Shown here in pieces: positions 1 through 12,292 of a DNA stretch of 64,000 bases. The notes beneath the pieces are model-generated. The model made no database searches. It saw only the letters and a list, made by a program, of their open reading frames with translations, and was not told the DNA's origin. The stretch spans positions 21,453,159-21,517,158 of the forward strand of contig NW_004624751.1 in assembly GCF_000247695.1 (NCBI RefSeq), read 5' to 3'. The number at the start of each line of letters is the position of its first letter. Positions within the stretch are counted from its first letter, which is position 1. Source of the DNA: Heterocephalus glaber. Taxonomy: Eukaryota; Chordata; Mammalia; Rodentia; Bathyergidae. The position numbers and the translations under genes were made by a program.

Positions 1-470
1 CATTGTTCCCCATGACAAGTGGAGATTTTTAAGCATATTGTTCTTAACTACATGGTCATGATGAATAGAAACGAATTAGACATATTACTCTATGTAGCAG
101 GCAGTATTGACCTATTCTAAAATGCATTATTGGACCAATTTTAAAACAGAAGAATCAAAGTAATTGATTGGTGGCTGTGGGAATATTCTTCCATCAATAT
201 TTAAGTGTATTTTGAACACTCTCATATGCAGTTAAGCAAACCTAATTGAAGTTGCATAAGCTTGATTTTTTTTAATGCAATAAAAAAGTAAAGTACATTT
301 TGAATGGCAAATTTTAAAGTGATGCGATATGATCGAAATACATGGTGAATGTTTAAAAATATTTATTACAGTAAAAGGAACACTGCCATTAATCCCCTTC
401 AGAATACTCACCATAGCTTTGAACACACCCATCCTATCACTCTTGGCATTTCTGAAGTGATACTAAAAAT
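1..470. other. Unique AT-rich sequence, nothing recognised
   Basis: No repeat family, coding pattern or RNA gene is recognised in this stretch. The short open frames have no domain-like composition. Confidence 0.4.
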
Positions 471-479
471 TCTCTTTTG

Positions 480-760
480 TCAGTGTCTTCACAAGCTGCG
501 GTGAAACGTACAGTGAATGGTGCTGCCGAGTGGCACTTGACAAGGCACGATTGTAAAAACATTACTGTGTGCCCTAACCCATCTTATTTATGGGACCCGG
601 CACCATATGACTTCTGGTTCTTTCTCAAAGTAAAAATGGCCATTAAAGGAAAGGGCTTCTAATCAGTACAGGACATCAAGGCAGCCCTAACAGTGTAACT
701 AAAGGCACTCATGGAAGAGGACTTCCAGAACTGCTAAAACTGGTCTTACATATTGGTTAT
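480..760 (+). pseudogene. Decayed Tc1/mariner transposase C-terminal fragment
   Basis: The frame starting at 477 reads through a segment that fits the end of the mariner DDE transposase catalytic core. It contains DPAPYDFWFF followed by LKVKMAIKGKGF. Family members carry a PxSPDLAPxD(F/Y) block, whose aspartate is the last catalytic residue of the D,D34D triad, followed by a basic LK..LKG..F segment. The corresponding aspartate codon here is 609-611. A stop at 660-662 interrupts the frame, but the same frame continues with SVQDIKAALTV and LKALMEEDFQNC, which also fit mariner, with further stops near 696 and 735. The N-terminal domain and the upstream catalytic residues are not seen, so this is a dead remnant. 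No terminal inverted repeats were found. The family assignment rests on recall of conserved motifs; the exact subfamily is not determined. Confidence 0.72.
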
Positions 761-1199
761 TGTTCTTCTAAACTCATGTTGGCAAATTTTCTGGAATACA
801 TTTTTTTGAAGGTGGCCAAGAAATTATTTTACAAATTATTTTATGAGCTAAAAATACTCTATACAAATGGAAACAAGAACTCTTAATTTTTATTTGAATA
901 AAATATTTTAAGAATTCAAAAGAAGAATGTAGGAATGTAAATTTTAAGAGTGTAAAAAATTGGGCCATAATTTTGGCAACTTTTATAAGAATAATTACTT
1001 TAAATCTGTGTATTATATAAAATGGGCAATAAGTTTATTATTTCTACTGCTTTTTCAGCGTCTTACTTCTGACACATCATGGTGCATATATCTTGATTTC
1101 CTTCTGATTTTCAAGTTATTTTGTCTAAAGTGTCACAAAGAGCAAGTAAATTATTTCTTCTCATTTGGTTGATTGTTTCCAATCAAGACATATTTACTT

Positions 1200-1900
1200 G
1201 CATGTTTCCAGTCTTTTATGCACTTGCATAAAAATGGTCATGAGGCAGATTGAGAAATGAAGTGAAGCTTCACATGAATTGCATGGAAAAATGCTCCTCC
1301 AATGAGAACTCACTGATTACTGTCATGGTTGTCTTGCTTCTCAATTGCCCCTGTATTGTGTTCATGACTGGGAGGTACTCATCATCCGAAAGCAGATTTG
1401 GGGGCCCACTGAGCACACAGCGATACAATTGACACATTCGTCTGTCTGCTGATCTCTTAAAGCCCAGCGCACGCTGATGGAAGTCGTCCAAACTATTGTT
1501 CTCCACCCTTCACTTAACAAGCATAAGAATAAATGAACATTTAAAGTAGCAGCAAATATATTAACTGGAAACAAATAGGTTTCATTTGTAACAAGTGCAC
1601 ACAGGTTAATTAACAAGAAGGAGCTTTTGTGTTGAAACAAGGCTCCCTGATGCTGTTCGGGCAGGTGCTGTTAAGGGCCAATTGAGCTCTATAGGATAAT
1701 TATGAAATACCAGCGTGCTCTTCCGTTTGTTAACAAAGTGCTGCCCACAATTTGCCTAAACCTATAAACCATCATCTGTGATCCTCAGCAGCAATTAAAT
1801 GACAAACATCTCCTGATCGGAGACTTGGGAAAACAGAAAAAGACGTGATAGCATTTAAGGAGCCAGATGGATCTTTTTGAATATTAACTTTGAAGACTTT
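1200..1900. promoter_or_regulatory. Candidate conserved noncoding element (unique sequence)
   Basis: This stretch has balanced composition, retains scattered CpGs and homeobox-like TAATTA/ATTAA cores (for example near 1605 and 1698), and has no repeat signature. Overlapping open frames on the minus strand (about 1270-1640) have no recognisable domain. The texture resembles developmental enhancers in gene deserts. This is inference from appearance only; no alignment was possible. Confidence 0.3.
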
Positions 1901-4080
1901 TTTTCATTAACAGAGTATTAGACTGAAACATATGTGAACTATGTGAAAGGGGGAAGGTCATAGCATTTTTTAAAAAGAAAATTAAAACGAGCATATTGAA
2001 TAATCAAAGCAACGCTTATCTGAACAGCTTTGGTTGTAAAATCTTGCAGGGTATCCCAAACTTAATAAAAGATAGACACCTAGCTGTTCTCCTTTCAGCA
2101 CTGTTGCAGTCACTTTTTCCCCTATTTTACCCACCCACTCACATTTGAGGAGGGGCTATGAAGATTCCTCACAGAATAAGGGTGAAACCCTAACCAATAT
2201 AATACATTTTCTCCAGGGCATGAGGTACTAATTAGTTCTTTTTTTAAAAAAAATGCTTATTGCTGAAAATGATGTATCAGCACAAAAAAGTAATTTTAGA
2301 CATAAAGACTGCCTTTTATCACAAACTAATTGATCTAGAAGGTTTGAGGATATAACATTTAAAATGCTTCTGTAAGCAAAGTGACAGTGCTAGGAGCGAT
2401 AAGCCTTACAAAGGCACCACTGAGTTAGTTCAATTAATTGTCTGATTGGAAGAGTGTCCAAAAGTTGCAGAAGCTCTTGTTTTATCGTTGTTTCTTCTGG
2501 GCATTTAGTTGTCTACATTAAACAATGTTGTCTAACTGGCGTGCATATTGGGGAGAGCTAAAAGGCTATTCTATAATAGTATAAAATATAATTATAAATG
2601 TATGAATTTCCCTCCGATGGAAGGCACTGATTTTTTTCTTCAATGCCAAAATAACAGCATTTACAAATGTTTTCCTGAACTGCGAGAAGCTACTTCTCAG
2701 TGTGTTTTACTGTTATATTAGGTCAACAGCTCTCTTGAAGGAACAAAACCAACCCAGGGCCAAACAGGCAGGCGGGCCTAATTAAGCACTCTGGAGTAAG
2801 AAGAGCTCTCAGAGAACTGCAACCAACTCGACCCCTGCTTTGTGCTTCACTGGGTTTCTTTCTACCTTTGCCACTTTCCTCTGGATTTATTTTTTTAATG
2901 AATTATTTAAACATGGCCATTTCACATCTACAATTAATTTTCAAAGAAAAGGCAACCAGAGAAATAATCACAAGTTAAACAGCTTGAGAACGACTCCAGT
3001 TCTGGCAGACCGTGAAAGGCCTGCCTCCCGTCTCAGTCTCAGAGCCTGCCTGTGGTGGTGGCTTCTCAAATCCTCTTTTGTTTTAAGTCCCTTCGATTCA
3101 GTCTACCTTAGAGCTCCAACTCCTATTTCCAACAGGGAGGACATGTAAATATCAGAGAATCTCTCTGCTAGGTGACCTGCTGGTGTTTCATTCATGTAAA
3201 TGAATGGGAATTAATGATCACAATTTCAATAGGAGAAAGTGAGAGCCTGCAAAGAACAGGAAATTTTTGTAAAGATTAAAGAGTAACAACCTATGGAAAA
3301 TAGATCTTGGCACCAGCAGCCACTTGCATAAATGAAAGTACGTAACATGTTTTATCTTAGTTACCCTTTTCCATCGGCACTCAGAACTGGTCTGTTGTAG
3401 TAGGGAAAGGCTTCCAAAATTCACAAAGTCCTGACACCTTAATTCCTTATCATAGAATCATTCAACTGGAATAGACATCAAGAGATCATTAAATTCACCC
3501 TTTTGCCCCCAGGTACGGCTACACTGTGCTGGAACTCATCATATTGAAATATAATATTAATATGATATGACATGGCACGATATGGTATGATATAAAATAA
3601 TACAATATAAGCGTTTCATCTACCAGACTGAAAACCTTTCCAGAGTAAGTCAGTTATTTGTCAGTCCCAGATCTTGGCAAATAATAGATCCCCAACACAT
3701 CTGACTATGAAACATTAAAACTCTAAATATGCAAAATATATCTTCTTTTGGAGAAAAGAAAATATTTGGGGGAAAAGACTTTAAAATTCTCCTGTCCATC
3801 TTTTCCTCTCATTTGGATATTTCACAGCACTCCTCCGGGAGTATTCCTTACAGCTAAACAGCAATTTCAACTTCATTGTTTTCAGCCTAGTGAAAGAATT
3901 ATCTTGAAAATTATTTTTTTAAATGTGGACTTAATAGTGCTACCTATATTTAAAATTAGTAAAATGTCATTAATCTCATATCTCTTAAAAGCCAACTGCT
4001 GAGATACATAACTAGGAAGAATTCTGTCTGATATAACATTAAAACTATTTAAGATTATAAATTGGTATTTACTAAAGAGC
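1901..4080. other. Mostly unique sequence; imperfect ATATG-rich patch near 3545-3610
   Basis: No gene is supported. A short AT/ATATG-like low-complexity patch lies at about 3545-3610. The block 2690-2850 has a mixed-composition, enhancer-like texture, but nothing definite can be said. Confidence 0.35.
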
Positions 4081-4084
4081 TACC

Positions 4085-4260
4085 ATTTACCAGGTTGTCA
4101 ATAAGACCATCACTAAAACTCTCACAACTGTATCAGAGTAAGTTTTATCATCCTTCACTGACAAAGATGGAAGTCAAAGTTCAGGGAGGTTGGATGACTT
4201 TCCCAAGGTCACTCAGCAAAGTAGAGGAGCAGAGGAGCTAGGGTCCTGAGGCTACACCAG
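4085..4260 (-). repeat. MIR SINE, reverse orientation
   Basis: The order of a degraded 'fraction retained in TTTTATCATCC', then 'gaggttggatgactttccca', then AAGGTCACTCAGC matches the reverse complement of the MIR core and tail. MIR is an ancient tRNA-derived mammalian SINE, and the divergence is as expected for one. Confidence 0.65.
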
Positions 4261-6240
4261 ATGTTGGTTGACTAATTCAAGGCCTGGATCACAGAAATCA
4301 GTTTCTTTTGTGAGATTGGGTGAATTCTGAATTAGGAATGGACTTTTCTTCTCTAATCTAAAGACTCAAGTGCACAAGTGGTTAGTGATCATGTCTAAGT
4401 TCACCAGAATGGGAAGGGTAGCACAAGTTCCAAGCTGGCTCACACAATCTTACCTGTAGTACAGTAGAGTACCTGAATAAACTATATCAGGGTCAGAGAA
4501 CCATAAAAATGGCACCCACAGGATGCTAGGACACTTTGGGATCTCTACAAGGGGACATCTAAAGGACCCTTTCCTCAGTGCTGGGGGATGATCTGGACCA
4601 GGGAAAGGGAGACAATGAGTTCTTCCCCACCAGCTACCACCATTGAGCCAGCATACAAACTCCTGTTACTGCTCCCTCAATTTCTTCCTCCTGGTGACAA
4701 ATCTTTACTCAGTACACTGCTCATTGATACTTACACAAAAATATATAACACGAGAGGGGGGAAATTCAAATAAGCTCAATTTAAAACACCTCTAGTTACT
4801 AGTATACTATCTCTGATGAAAGTGACATAGCCATAACTAGAGTTTTAAAACCACTTCCATGAGACTTTCATGAAATACTAGTCATGACTCAACTATTAGC
4901 ATTACCTTATATACTAACAAGATAAGGCAGAAATATTTCATGTTGTCAGAAGCTATGTGAATGTGATTGCTAGAAAATCTAAAATTTTAAATTAAATTTC
5001 AAGAATATAGGCTCTGTGATTTGTGGATTATAGGACAAGGAAAAGTACAGATTGCTGCCTCATGGCATGATAGGAAGTCGGAGCTGCTGGTAGGACAGTA
5101 TGATTCTTTGTCTGGGACATTTTGGTTGCTGTCATTTTCTGAACAAAAGAGGATTAGGAAGTCCTGATGTGTCGCTCTTCTCTACATTCTATATGCAAAG
5201 AAACTGAACGCACAGTGGCGAAGTAATTTGCTTGAATTTCTATAGCTGCAAAGTAGCAGCATGAGGACACAACTTTAGGCCCAAAGGTCAGGGATCTCTC
5301 CATTAAAGAAATCTGTGTTCTTTTACTAATTACCAAATACAGTTTTCTAGGGGAGCCCCTCTATCCTTACTGCATCAAGGCTCTTTCTTTAGTGTCATCT
5401 GAGAGCTCTGTATTATGTACAGTTGATTCTTTGGTTGAATGGCATTCTTTGAGAAAATCGATACTAGCTGGTGTAGTTGTCCTTTGCTGACCTTATGATA
5501 AAAATATACTTTAAAAATAATGATGAGATGTGAATTTATTCAGTGAAAATTATGTTCTGTGCAGGATGGCCTTCAAACACCATGAAATAAAATACTACCA
5601 TACTTAGACCTAGAGGCTATTAACCTAATTAGTGAACTAAGCAGGAAATATAAATGATCATACTATATTGTGAAAAAATAATTGAAAAGAATGGCTAGTC
5701 ACACTTCAGAATTATACAAATGATACAATTATTTTATCTTATAAACGTTAAGGTGACAAGAATATTGTTAAGTAAATGAATTAAAAAATTACTTTTAGGG
5801 AATCCTATAATTTTGATATTGTCTGCAAGAATTGAGTATAAAGCTTTGAGTGTAGTTTAAATTGGCTACTGGAGGACTGGCTAGGAAAAAGCAAACTTTG
5901 TTTTACATGGCATTGTAGTTTACTTCAAGTACTTTCTGCTTCTTCTAGCTTAATAAGGACAGAAAGGCTGGGAGTTGCAGGAAGAGGTTAAGAAGCACAA
6001 ATAAAAGACAGATCAAGTACAACATACAGGGGTCTTTAAATGTGGCCCAGATTCAAGTTTTGAAAAGAACAGGGCAAAAATGGATAGAAACATTCTGTAA
6101 GGACAGGAAGCACCTCTTTTTTTGTCACCTGTGCCTGAAACTAAGCCAGCATCTGAAATAAGGTGGTTATTCAGTGAGGAAAGTCAATAAATGAATAAAA
6201 GAATTAGAAAGGGACATTGAGCAACAAATATCCTAATACT
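4261..6240. other. Unique sequence, nothing recognised
   Basis: No gene, RNA or clear repeat is recognised. Short open frames here (for example around 4588 and 5154) have no domain features. Confidence 0.35.
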
Positions 6241-6249
6241 CAAATGTAA

Positions 6250-6700
6250 GACTATCCTGTCTTGCTGAAAACCTTCAGTGGCTCTCCATCAACAAATTAA
6301 TAGAATTCAAATTTTACTGAGGGGCACACAGGTTCTGACCCAGCCCCTGCCTTGGTATCGACTGGGACAGGCGGCCGGCAATAACAGGTCCTTGGGAGAT
6401 CTCTCCACAGATGCACATCTGCTACCCCTGTAGTGGCTCCAGTCTCCAACTCTTGCCTGCATGGTGTACTTCTGTTGCCTCATCAAGGCTCCTAAAAGTC
6501 ACCCAAGTTACCATTTTTCCCCTATGGTTTTTCCACTTTGGCTATACTTAGGAATTATGTTCCACTGGAATTTGTTGTGTGTGTGTATGTCATACACTGG
6601 GAACTGAGTCTGACTTGTCTTTGAGTTTCCAGCAATTCAAAAAATGGACAACCATTCAACAAGTCATAAAGGTTTTTTGAATGAAAGAAGAAACAAAGTG
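6250..6700 (+). repeat. L2 LINE, 3' portion
   Basis: Reads like the degenerate L2 3' region: CTTCAGTGGCTCTCCATC near the start, a TTCTGACCCAGCCCC-like middle, and an end near TTTTTTGAATGAAAG that recalls the L2 TGAATGAA terminus. It is old and unlikely to be active. Confidence 0.55.
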
Positions 6701-6889
6701 CTGAAAATAAGAGAAAGGGATGGGAAGCTCAAAAAGAGAGAGACTCTGCTTTGCAGCTGGGTGTGCAGGGCGAACTCTGAAAAGACATGGTTTCCACATT
6801 TTTGAAAGAAAAAAATAGGTTACCTGATATTTGGCAAAGTAACAGTTCCCTGGTATGAGCCAGAAGATATGGTAGTTTTATTGAGTTTT

Positions 6890-7940
6890 AGTGAATTTTT
6901 TCCTTTTGAAAATCTTAGACTTGTAGATACGTTTTAAGAACAATACAAAAATTCTCATATATATAATACTCTAATATTAATATTTTATTAATATTTACAT
7001 TTTAACTTAGTAATTTAAGAGTAAATTGCAGAGACAAATTCCTTTTACTTTTTGTGTTTTCTAAAAGAATCATTTCATACAACCACAAACACAATTAACA
7101 GAATCAAGACACTAACATTGAGAAAATAAAATTATTTAGACAACAGATCTTTATTCAAAGTTTGCCAATTGACGTAATTTTTTTCCATAATAAAGAAACA
7201 CCAAAGTCCAGTGCTGCACTTAGCCATTGGGTCTTTTTAGTCTTTGCAAAGTTTGGAAAAGTATTTAAGTTTTTTATCTGTATGTCATGAAATTGACATT
7301 TCTTTGAGGGTAAGGAAATTATTTTATAGAATGTTCCTCATTTTGAGTTGGTCTAATGCTTATTGTGAATTTACATTTCAATTTTGGCTTTAGGACGCAG
7401 TACTGATTTCTTTTCAGTCATCGTATTAGGATACTCCAACTAGATTTACACATTTTTTGGTGATACTAGCTTTGGTTACTTGGTTAGAGGGAGGTTTACA
7501 AGGCTCCTCCACTTTCAGGTTTTATTTTGAGATTACATCAATGATTTTCCTCAAACTTTCACCCACTGATTAAAATGCCCATTAATGTTTCTTCTCCAAA
7601 TCTGTTATCAATTATTTGATGGTTGCCAAATGGTGATTTTCTGATTCATAATTTCTTCCACATTTATGAGTTGTCTTTCTACCTGAAAGGAAAGCTTTTC
7701 CCTTTTCACCCATTTATTTATGGATTGCAAATTATCATGAACTCAAGGAACTTTATCTTATTTAGCTGATTACCAACTTTTATTCTCGTTGTTCTTAAGT
7801 GATCCCAGGTATGATGGGTAGGAATCCAAGATTTTATTCTTCATAATCAAACTTTACATGAAGTAAATCCCAGTGCCAGTTTAGGGCAAAGATTAGGACA
7901 GTGGCTCAATTTAGGGTCTTTTAAGTAAACCTGTATGTCC
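6890..7940. repeat. Old mammalian LINE-1 (L1M-type) untranslated region
   Basis: Several blocks match a familiar old L1 sequence: TTTCACCCACTGATT, CCAAATGGTGATTTTCTG, and CTTTTCCCTTTTCACCCATT. Their order is preserved over about 1 kb. I recognise it as L1M-like but am not sure of the subfamily or of which strand is sense. Confidence 0.55.
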
Positions 7941-8449
7941 CGCAATTACTTCTTGATTTGATCATTTTATTTATAGATTCAGAAATGATTCACACTGAAA
8001 CAAAATTGAGTTTTGGTCAATAGAGAGAAAATAAAATAGAAAATTGAAGAAATCATCCGGATTGTTGCAGGGAAGCTTTACTTTTCGTTTTCCCCCATGG
8101 GAGGAAGTATTATTGACCTTCTGTTCCATTTTCAGGGCTGAGACTTCATACATGGGAACAGAGGGGTGGGTGGCAGGTGGAAATTAGGTGGAGAATAGAG
8201 GGGCATTGGGTTCTTTCTCCAAGAAATCTTGACAGTTGACATTGTTAAAGTATAAGAAAAATTATTCTATTAAGCTTACTCTCTCTCTAAAGATATATGT
8301 GCCTTTGTAAATATATTTACAAATATTACATGATTTCAAAGTTCCTAGGACTAATTTTAAGACACGCACTCATATGCAACACACGTAGAGAAAATATCTT
8401 TTCCTTGTGACTATCTTTTCAAACACTAGTGTTCTCGTGCAAATTATAG

Positions 8450-9200
8450 TAGATGCAGGCAGAAAATTGGTGATCATGGATTCTCCAAAAGTCCCCTGCC
8501 CGATGTGCCCGATTTAATGCCAAAGGTATGTCATTACTGACCTCGCCTTTCCACCCAAGACTCCAAAAGCCATGGCATCAGCCTGGGTACAAATGCAACT
8601 GTAGAGGAATTCGAAGCGAATGCAGTTACCTAAATCATCATTTGGCCACAGATGTGTGTTAACGGCTCTCAGAAATCGATCTACATGTTTGTGATTTCAC
8701 AGCTTTGCGGGCACAGAGGCATCTGCCCCTGCCTGGTCCCCCTGACTGGTAGGGGTCTTACTTCCACTGCAGAGCACCATTTCCCTGGCTCTAAGAAGTT
8801 CAGAAAGCGGCGCCCAGGAAAAAGGTGGACAACCAGACCCTCTTGCTTCCACAATTGCAGTCCTATCTGCGCTTGTGTATGGCTTGTCATCTACCATTAC
8901 AGTTGATCAAGGTAAAAAAGCAAACTTGGATTTTTCAAGCACAGCAGTCGCTGGAGTAGGTTTATGGAATGTGTTCTCTCTCCGGTGCAGTCCCCAAGGG
9001 AGAGCGTCAACAGCACAACTGGTGCTGCTTTCCTTCAACGCAAGTTTTGCATAACACAGGAATGTTCCTCTTAACCAATACAAGCGCTTGTCATACACAT
9101 GGCAACCAGAAGGTGGCGCGGTCTCAACATTGACCAAGAGCTGTCAGCAGCGCAGTTGAGTCCAAGCAGATTTATTTGTGAAAATACCTGCCTCTTGCAC
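8450..9200. promoter_or_regulatory. Relatively CpG-rich unique block, candidate regulatory or insulator element
   Basis: Compared with the CpG-depleted surroundings, this stretch retains many CpGs, including the GCGGCGCCC cluster near 8806, TCGCTGG near 8949, CTCTCCGGTG near 8978, GAGCGTCAAC near 9002 and GTGGCGCGGTC near 9113. It has no repeat signature and lies just before an AT-rich enhancer-like block. It contains a strong CTCF-like motif at 9106-9119. Overlapping short open frames on both strands look like by-products of higher GC. CpG retention often marks hypomethylated regulatory DNA; that link is inference here. Confidence 0.4.
9106..9119 (+). promoter_or_regulatory. CTCF-like binding site
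   Basis: CCAGAAGGTGGCGC matches the CTCF core consensus CCASYAGRKGGCRS at 13 of 14 positions; the mismatch is A for Y at position 5. The motif is in forward (+) orientation. CTCF is the vertebrate insulator and loop-anchor zinc-finger protein. The match and the local CpG retention are seen in the sequence; occupancy is not known. Confidence 0.55.
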
Positions 9201-9229
9201 GGTGGACATTCTTTTATATGTTTGCTTCT

Positions 9230-9860
9230 GTTCACAGCTACAGGCATGCAAACCCTTTCTTATGCCTGGGAACAGAAAACTATTAGCTTGTTTCCATTTT
9301 ATTTTTATTCTCTTTCCTCCTCTTTCAAATGATTATTGCTTTGCTTTATGCTTTAGAAGACTTAAATATTGCTCAATACTTATCTTTCTGTCAGAAGCAT
9401 TGGCTAATGAAATCTAAATGGAGCTTCATGATTTGAATCTTGCTTATGCATGATTTGTCAACAGTTTTCATCATATGAAAAAGTCCTTCATTTTATATTT
9501 CATTCATTAGAAGAGTTTAACTGAAATGGCAATTAACTCTTTGATCAAAATTAATAAATGAATTACTCATGGAATGATGTGCGTGTATATTATTTAAAAG
9601 GACAGTCTAAATTTCAGATGTGGTAAACATTGGATTTATATCACAGATTTTATTATAAAGAAAAGAATGGGCCATGAATTTGCTGATATTTTTCTTTCAT
9701 TAAGAGAAAAGAGAGCATGCTTTTGTGTTTATGAAACTGGATTTATTATGATTCATCAGAGGCCTTAATAGTCAAAATGAATAAAGTTTAAGCGAGTCAG
9801 CAATATTTCATCACAACTTGTGAACACTGGCAAACAAGGACCATTTTGATACTCAAAAAT
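9230..9860. promoter_or_regulatory. Candidate AT-rich conserved noncoding element
   Basis: This unique block has dense homeodomain-type TAAT cores, octamer-like ATGCAAA and TTATGCAT strings, and a perfect TCF/LEF-type core within CTTTGATCAAA at 9539-9549. It has no repeat signature. The texture is typical of deeply conserved developmental enhancers, and it directly follows the CpG-retaining block. Conservation was not tested. Confidence 0.32.
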
Positions 9861-9869
9861 TTCTCCTTC

Positions 9870-11125
9870 AGATCACTACATGAACCTCTAAAATTATAGT
9901 ATGTAGCCAGTTGTGAATAAGACCAGCTTCCTTGATGTGATCTCTTGTAGCATTTACTATTTGTTTCATAGCCATTCAGGTGGGAAATCTAGATTTAAAA
10001 TTAAGCTTCCCATTTTCCAATATTCTCCTATACATCTCCCTTTATTCATTATACCTCCATGTTTCCACACTCATACTCGCTCAACAAATGAGGATTTCTC
10101 TGAAAGCTGTACCTTTTGCTCAGCCTTCCAGGCATTCCCTCCTTCTGCCTCCACCATCTGGCAGCCTTCCTGCCCCACACGACTTCCCCATGCTTTCTTT
10201 CCCCTATGCCTGTCAGTGTGCTTACTGAGAGGGGAAACATACTTAGCCCTTACAAAATAGGAAGAGTCTAAAATGAATTGAACTGAACTGGTATAATAAC
10301 AGCGTAAACACTGAGTCAATGATTCATTCCTATAGGCATTCTCACCAACTAAGTACCCCTGAACAACAACAACAACAACAATAACAACAACAACAACGGC
10401 ATCAATAATCATGATTCTAGATGTTTCCTTTTCATGGTGTGGGAAAACAGGCTTGACTGAAGCCAAATATGTCAAATCTGTAAAATATAGGAAAGTTTTT
10501 TTTTCATATTTAGTCTATTTTATAGGCAATAACAAATCATACCTTAGAGAGTCCAAAAGTTTTATCTTACACGTGTGTCTTAACCTCACCTTCCATATTT
10601 TAGAATAGATAATGGTATTTTCTACTTCCTCCCTGGTTCCATTTCTCCTCATGCCATAAACAAGAGAAATGGAAGCTTAACCTCATACTGGCTCTATGAC
10701 ATTTTGACTCTTCCCCGAGGGTCCTGAAATATCCCAGCATATGCCCATTCTGGCATAGATCAGAGGACAGCAGGCTCAGGGGACACCATATGGCCGAGAG
10801 CCTGCATGTTACACAAGGGCACACTGGGGCTGCAGGTACCCCAGCCAGACTTAGATCTGCTGTTGGTTTCAAGGGCCAGAATTGGATCCTAAAAAGTCCT
10901 TTGGGGATGAAAGTCCAGTCCATAGAGTGCTGAGAATAGTTGCTTCAGCCTGGAAATGTTTCAACAGTCTGCATTAATTATGCTGAATTGTCATCCTCTC
11001 ATGTGAATTATGAATTATAGACCTCTTTTGCTCTGCAGTGAGCAGTTAGGAATGCTCACTTCTGCAAGAGCAAAGTGGAGACAATCCCCTACTTCTCCCT
11101 AGTACTTTAGGACCCAGGAAGGTTT
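9870..11125. other. Unique sequence around a CAA microsatellite
   Basis: No gene is supported. A moderately GC-rich segment at 10730-10900 has a minus-strand frame of about 107 codons with no recognised domain. Confidence 0.35.
10361..10397. repeat. (CAA)n microsatellite
   Basis: A run of CAA units interrupted once by TAA. The minus-strand translation appears as a valine-rich artefact. Confidence 0.9.
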
Positions 11126-11134
11126 TCTCTTCTG

Positions 11135-11235
11135 TAGCTGTATAACCCCAAATAGGCCCTAATATATGAAGGATGAAGTCTCCAGATTCTTTTCCTGGCA
11201 TACATTAGGTGCTCAATAATTTTTAAGTGAATAAA
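11135..11235 (+). repeat. L2 LINE 3' terminal fragment
   Basis: Contains TGGCATACATTAGGTGCTCAATAATTTTT-like wording characteristic of the L2/MIR 3' tail (a variant of 'tagtaggtgctcaataaat'). Confidence 0.5.
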
Positions 11236-11339
11236 CAAACAGGTTTCCTGAAGTTACACAATACATATAGAATTCCATCCTGAAACTTCCCTTCTGTTTC
11301 CTCTTTCCCCCCTATATCCCGTAGTTTCTGGCTTTCTAT

Positions 11340-11505
11340 TTCACTCCAGTGTTTACACCATTGCTGTCCTCTCTGTACTTGAGTACCCTCATCTGTAAAT
11401 ATGCACCTTCTTCTGAAAATGGTTGTGGAGATTACACAAACTGGGGAATGAAAATACCTTGGATTGGCACATGGCATATGGCCAGCCCTGATAGTGGTTA
11501 GACAC
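11340..11505 (+). repeat. MIR SINE
   Basis: Contains ACCCTCATCTGTAAATATG in place of the MIR 'CTCATCTGTAAAATGG' core, then a GTGGAGATTACAC block and a TTGGCACATGGCATATGGCC end. The order is as in MIR, in forward orientation. Confidence 0.6.
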
Positions 11506-12164
11506 TATTTTTTCCCCCCATGGGTAAAAAAATATTATAAAGATGCCATAGTTTTATAAATTAATGTTTAGATTTAGCAAAATAACAAGATCCCAGTGGA
11601 ATTTGGGGTGGAGGATACATTAATGACGTTAATCAATTTATCCAAACGAATAAAACAAATAAGAACATTTCAAAAAAGAAAAAAGATTCATGAGACTTCT
11701 TAGCGTAAAACAAGACTAACAAAACATCAGCAGTGGAGGAAGAATTATCAGAAAATCAGCAATTTGAATATATACACCTAGTAGAGCTAGTATAACTTCT
11801 TTTACAATGATTACACACCAAATGGTATTTAAAAATAAGAATTTGGATGCATTTTGGGGATGATATCTTTTTGCCAATTTTCAGTCACTTACTCTATCCC
11901 AAGCATCATGGGAAGTCTCGTAGCCCTCAGTTTGCCGTGAGCATCAGAATCCTCAGGTGAGATGCTCTCCTCTGTGAGGCTCCACCTGAGCTTGCCCTCA
12001 GCGGGGCTTTCCTCTTGCAGATTGAATCATTTTAGTTAGTACTCATTCAGCACTGTGAGCCATAATGAGTATAAAAAGAACTGATGATTTAAAAACTGAA
12101 ACCAGAAAGTTAAAAAAAAAATAGAGAACTATTTAACTATTGGTTTCAAGCATGTGAAGGTTTT

Positions 12165-12292
12165 TTTTTCCACTAAGTTTATTGCTACATTTTAGGTATA
12201 CAGTACAGTTACATTCATCATCAGGATCTTGTACCTTTACATGATGTATCTTGGTTCTTATTTTTTTCCCCATTCCCCTGCCCTCCAGTTTT
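12165..12292 (-). repeat. Lineage-specific LINE-1 3' end (truncated)
   Basis: In reverse orientation: a T-run (the poly-A tail of the element), then a body beginning TTTATTGCTACATTTTAGG and reaching ATCTTGGTTCTTATTTTT. The same body recurs near 45815, 54250, 55195 and 63665. It belongs to the A-type tail variant described in the findings. The copy is severely 5'-truncated, which is typical of L1 retroposition. Confidence 0.7.

Noticed and set aside
10071..10475. 134-codon minus-strand frame with a long valine run
   Set aside because: The valine run is the complement of the CAA microsatellite at 10361-10397.
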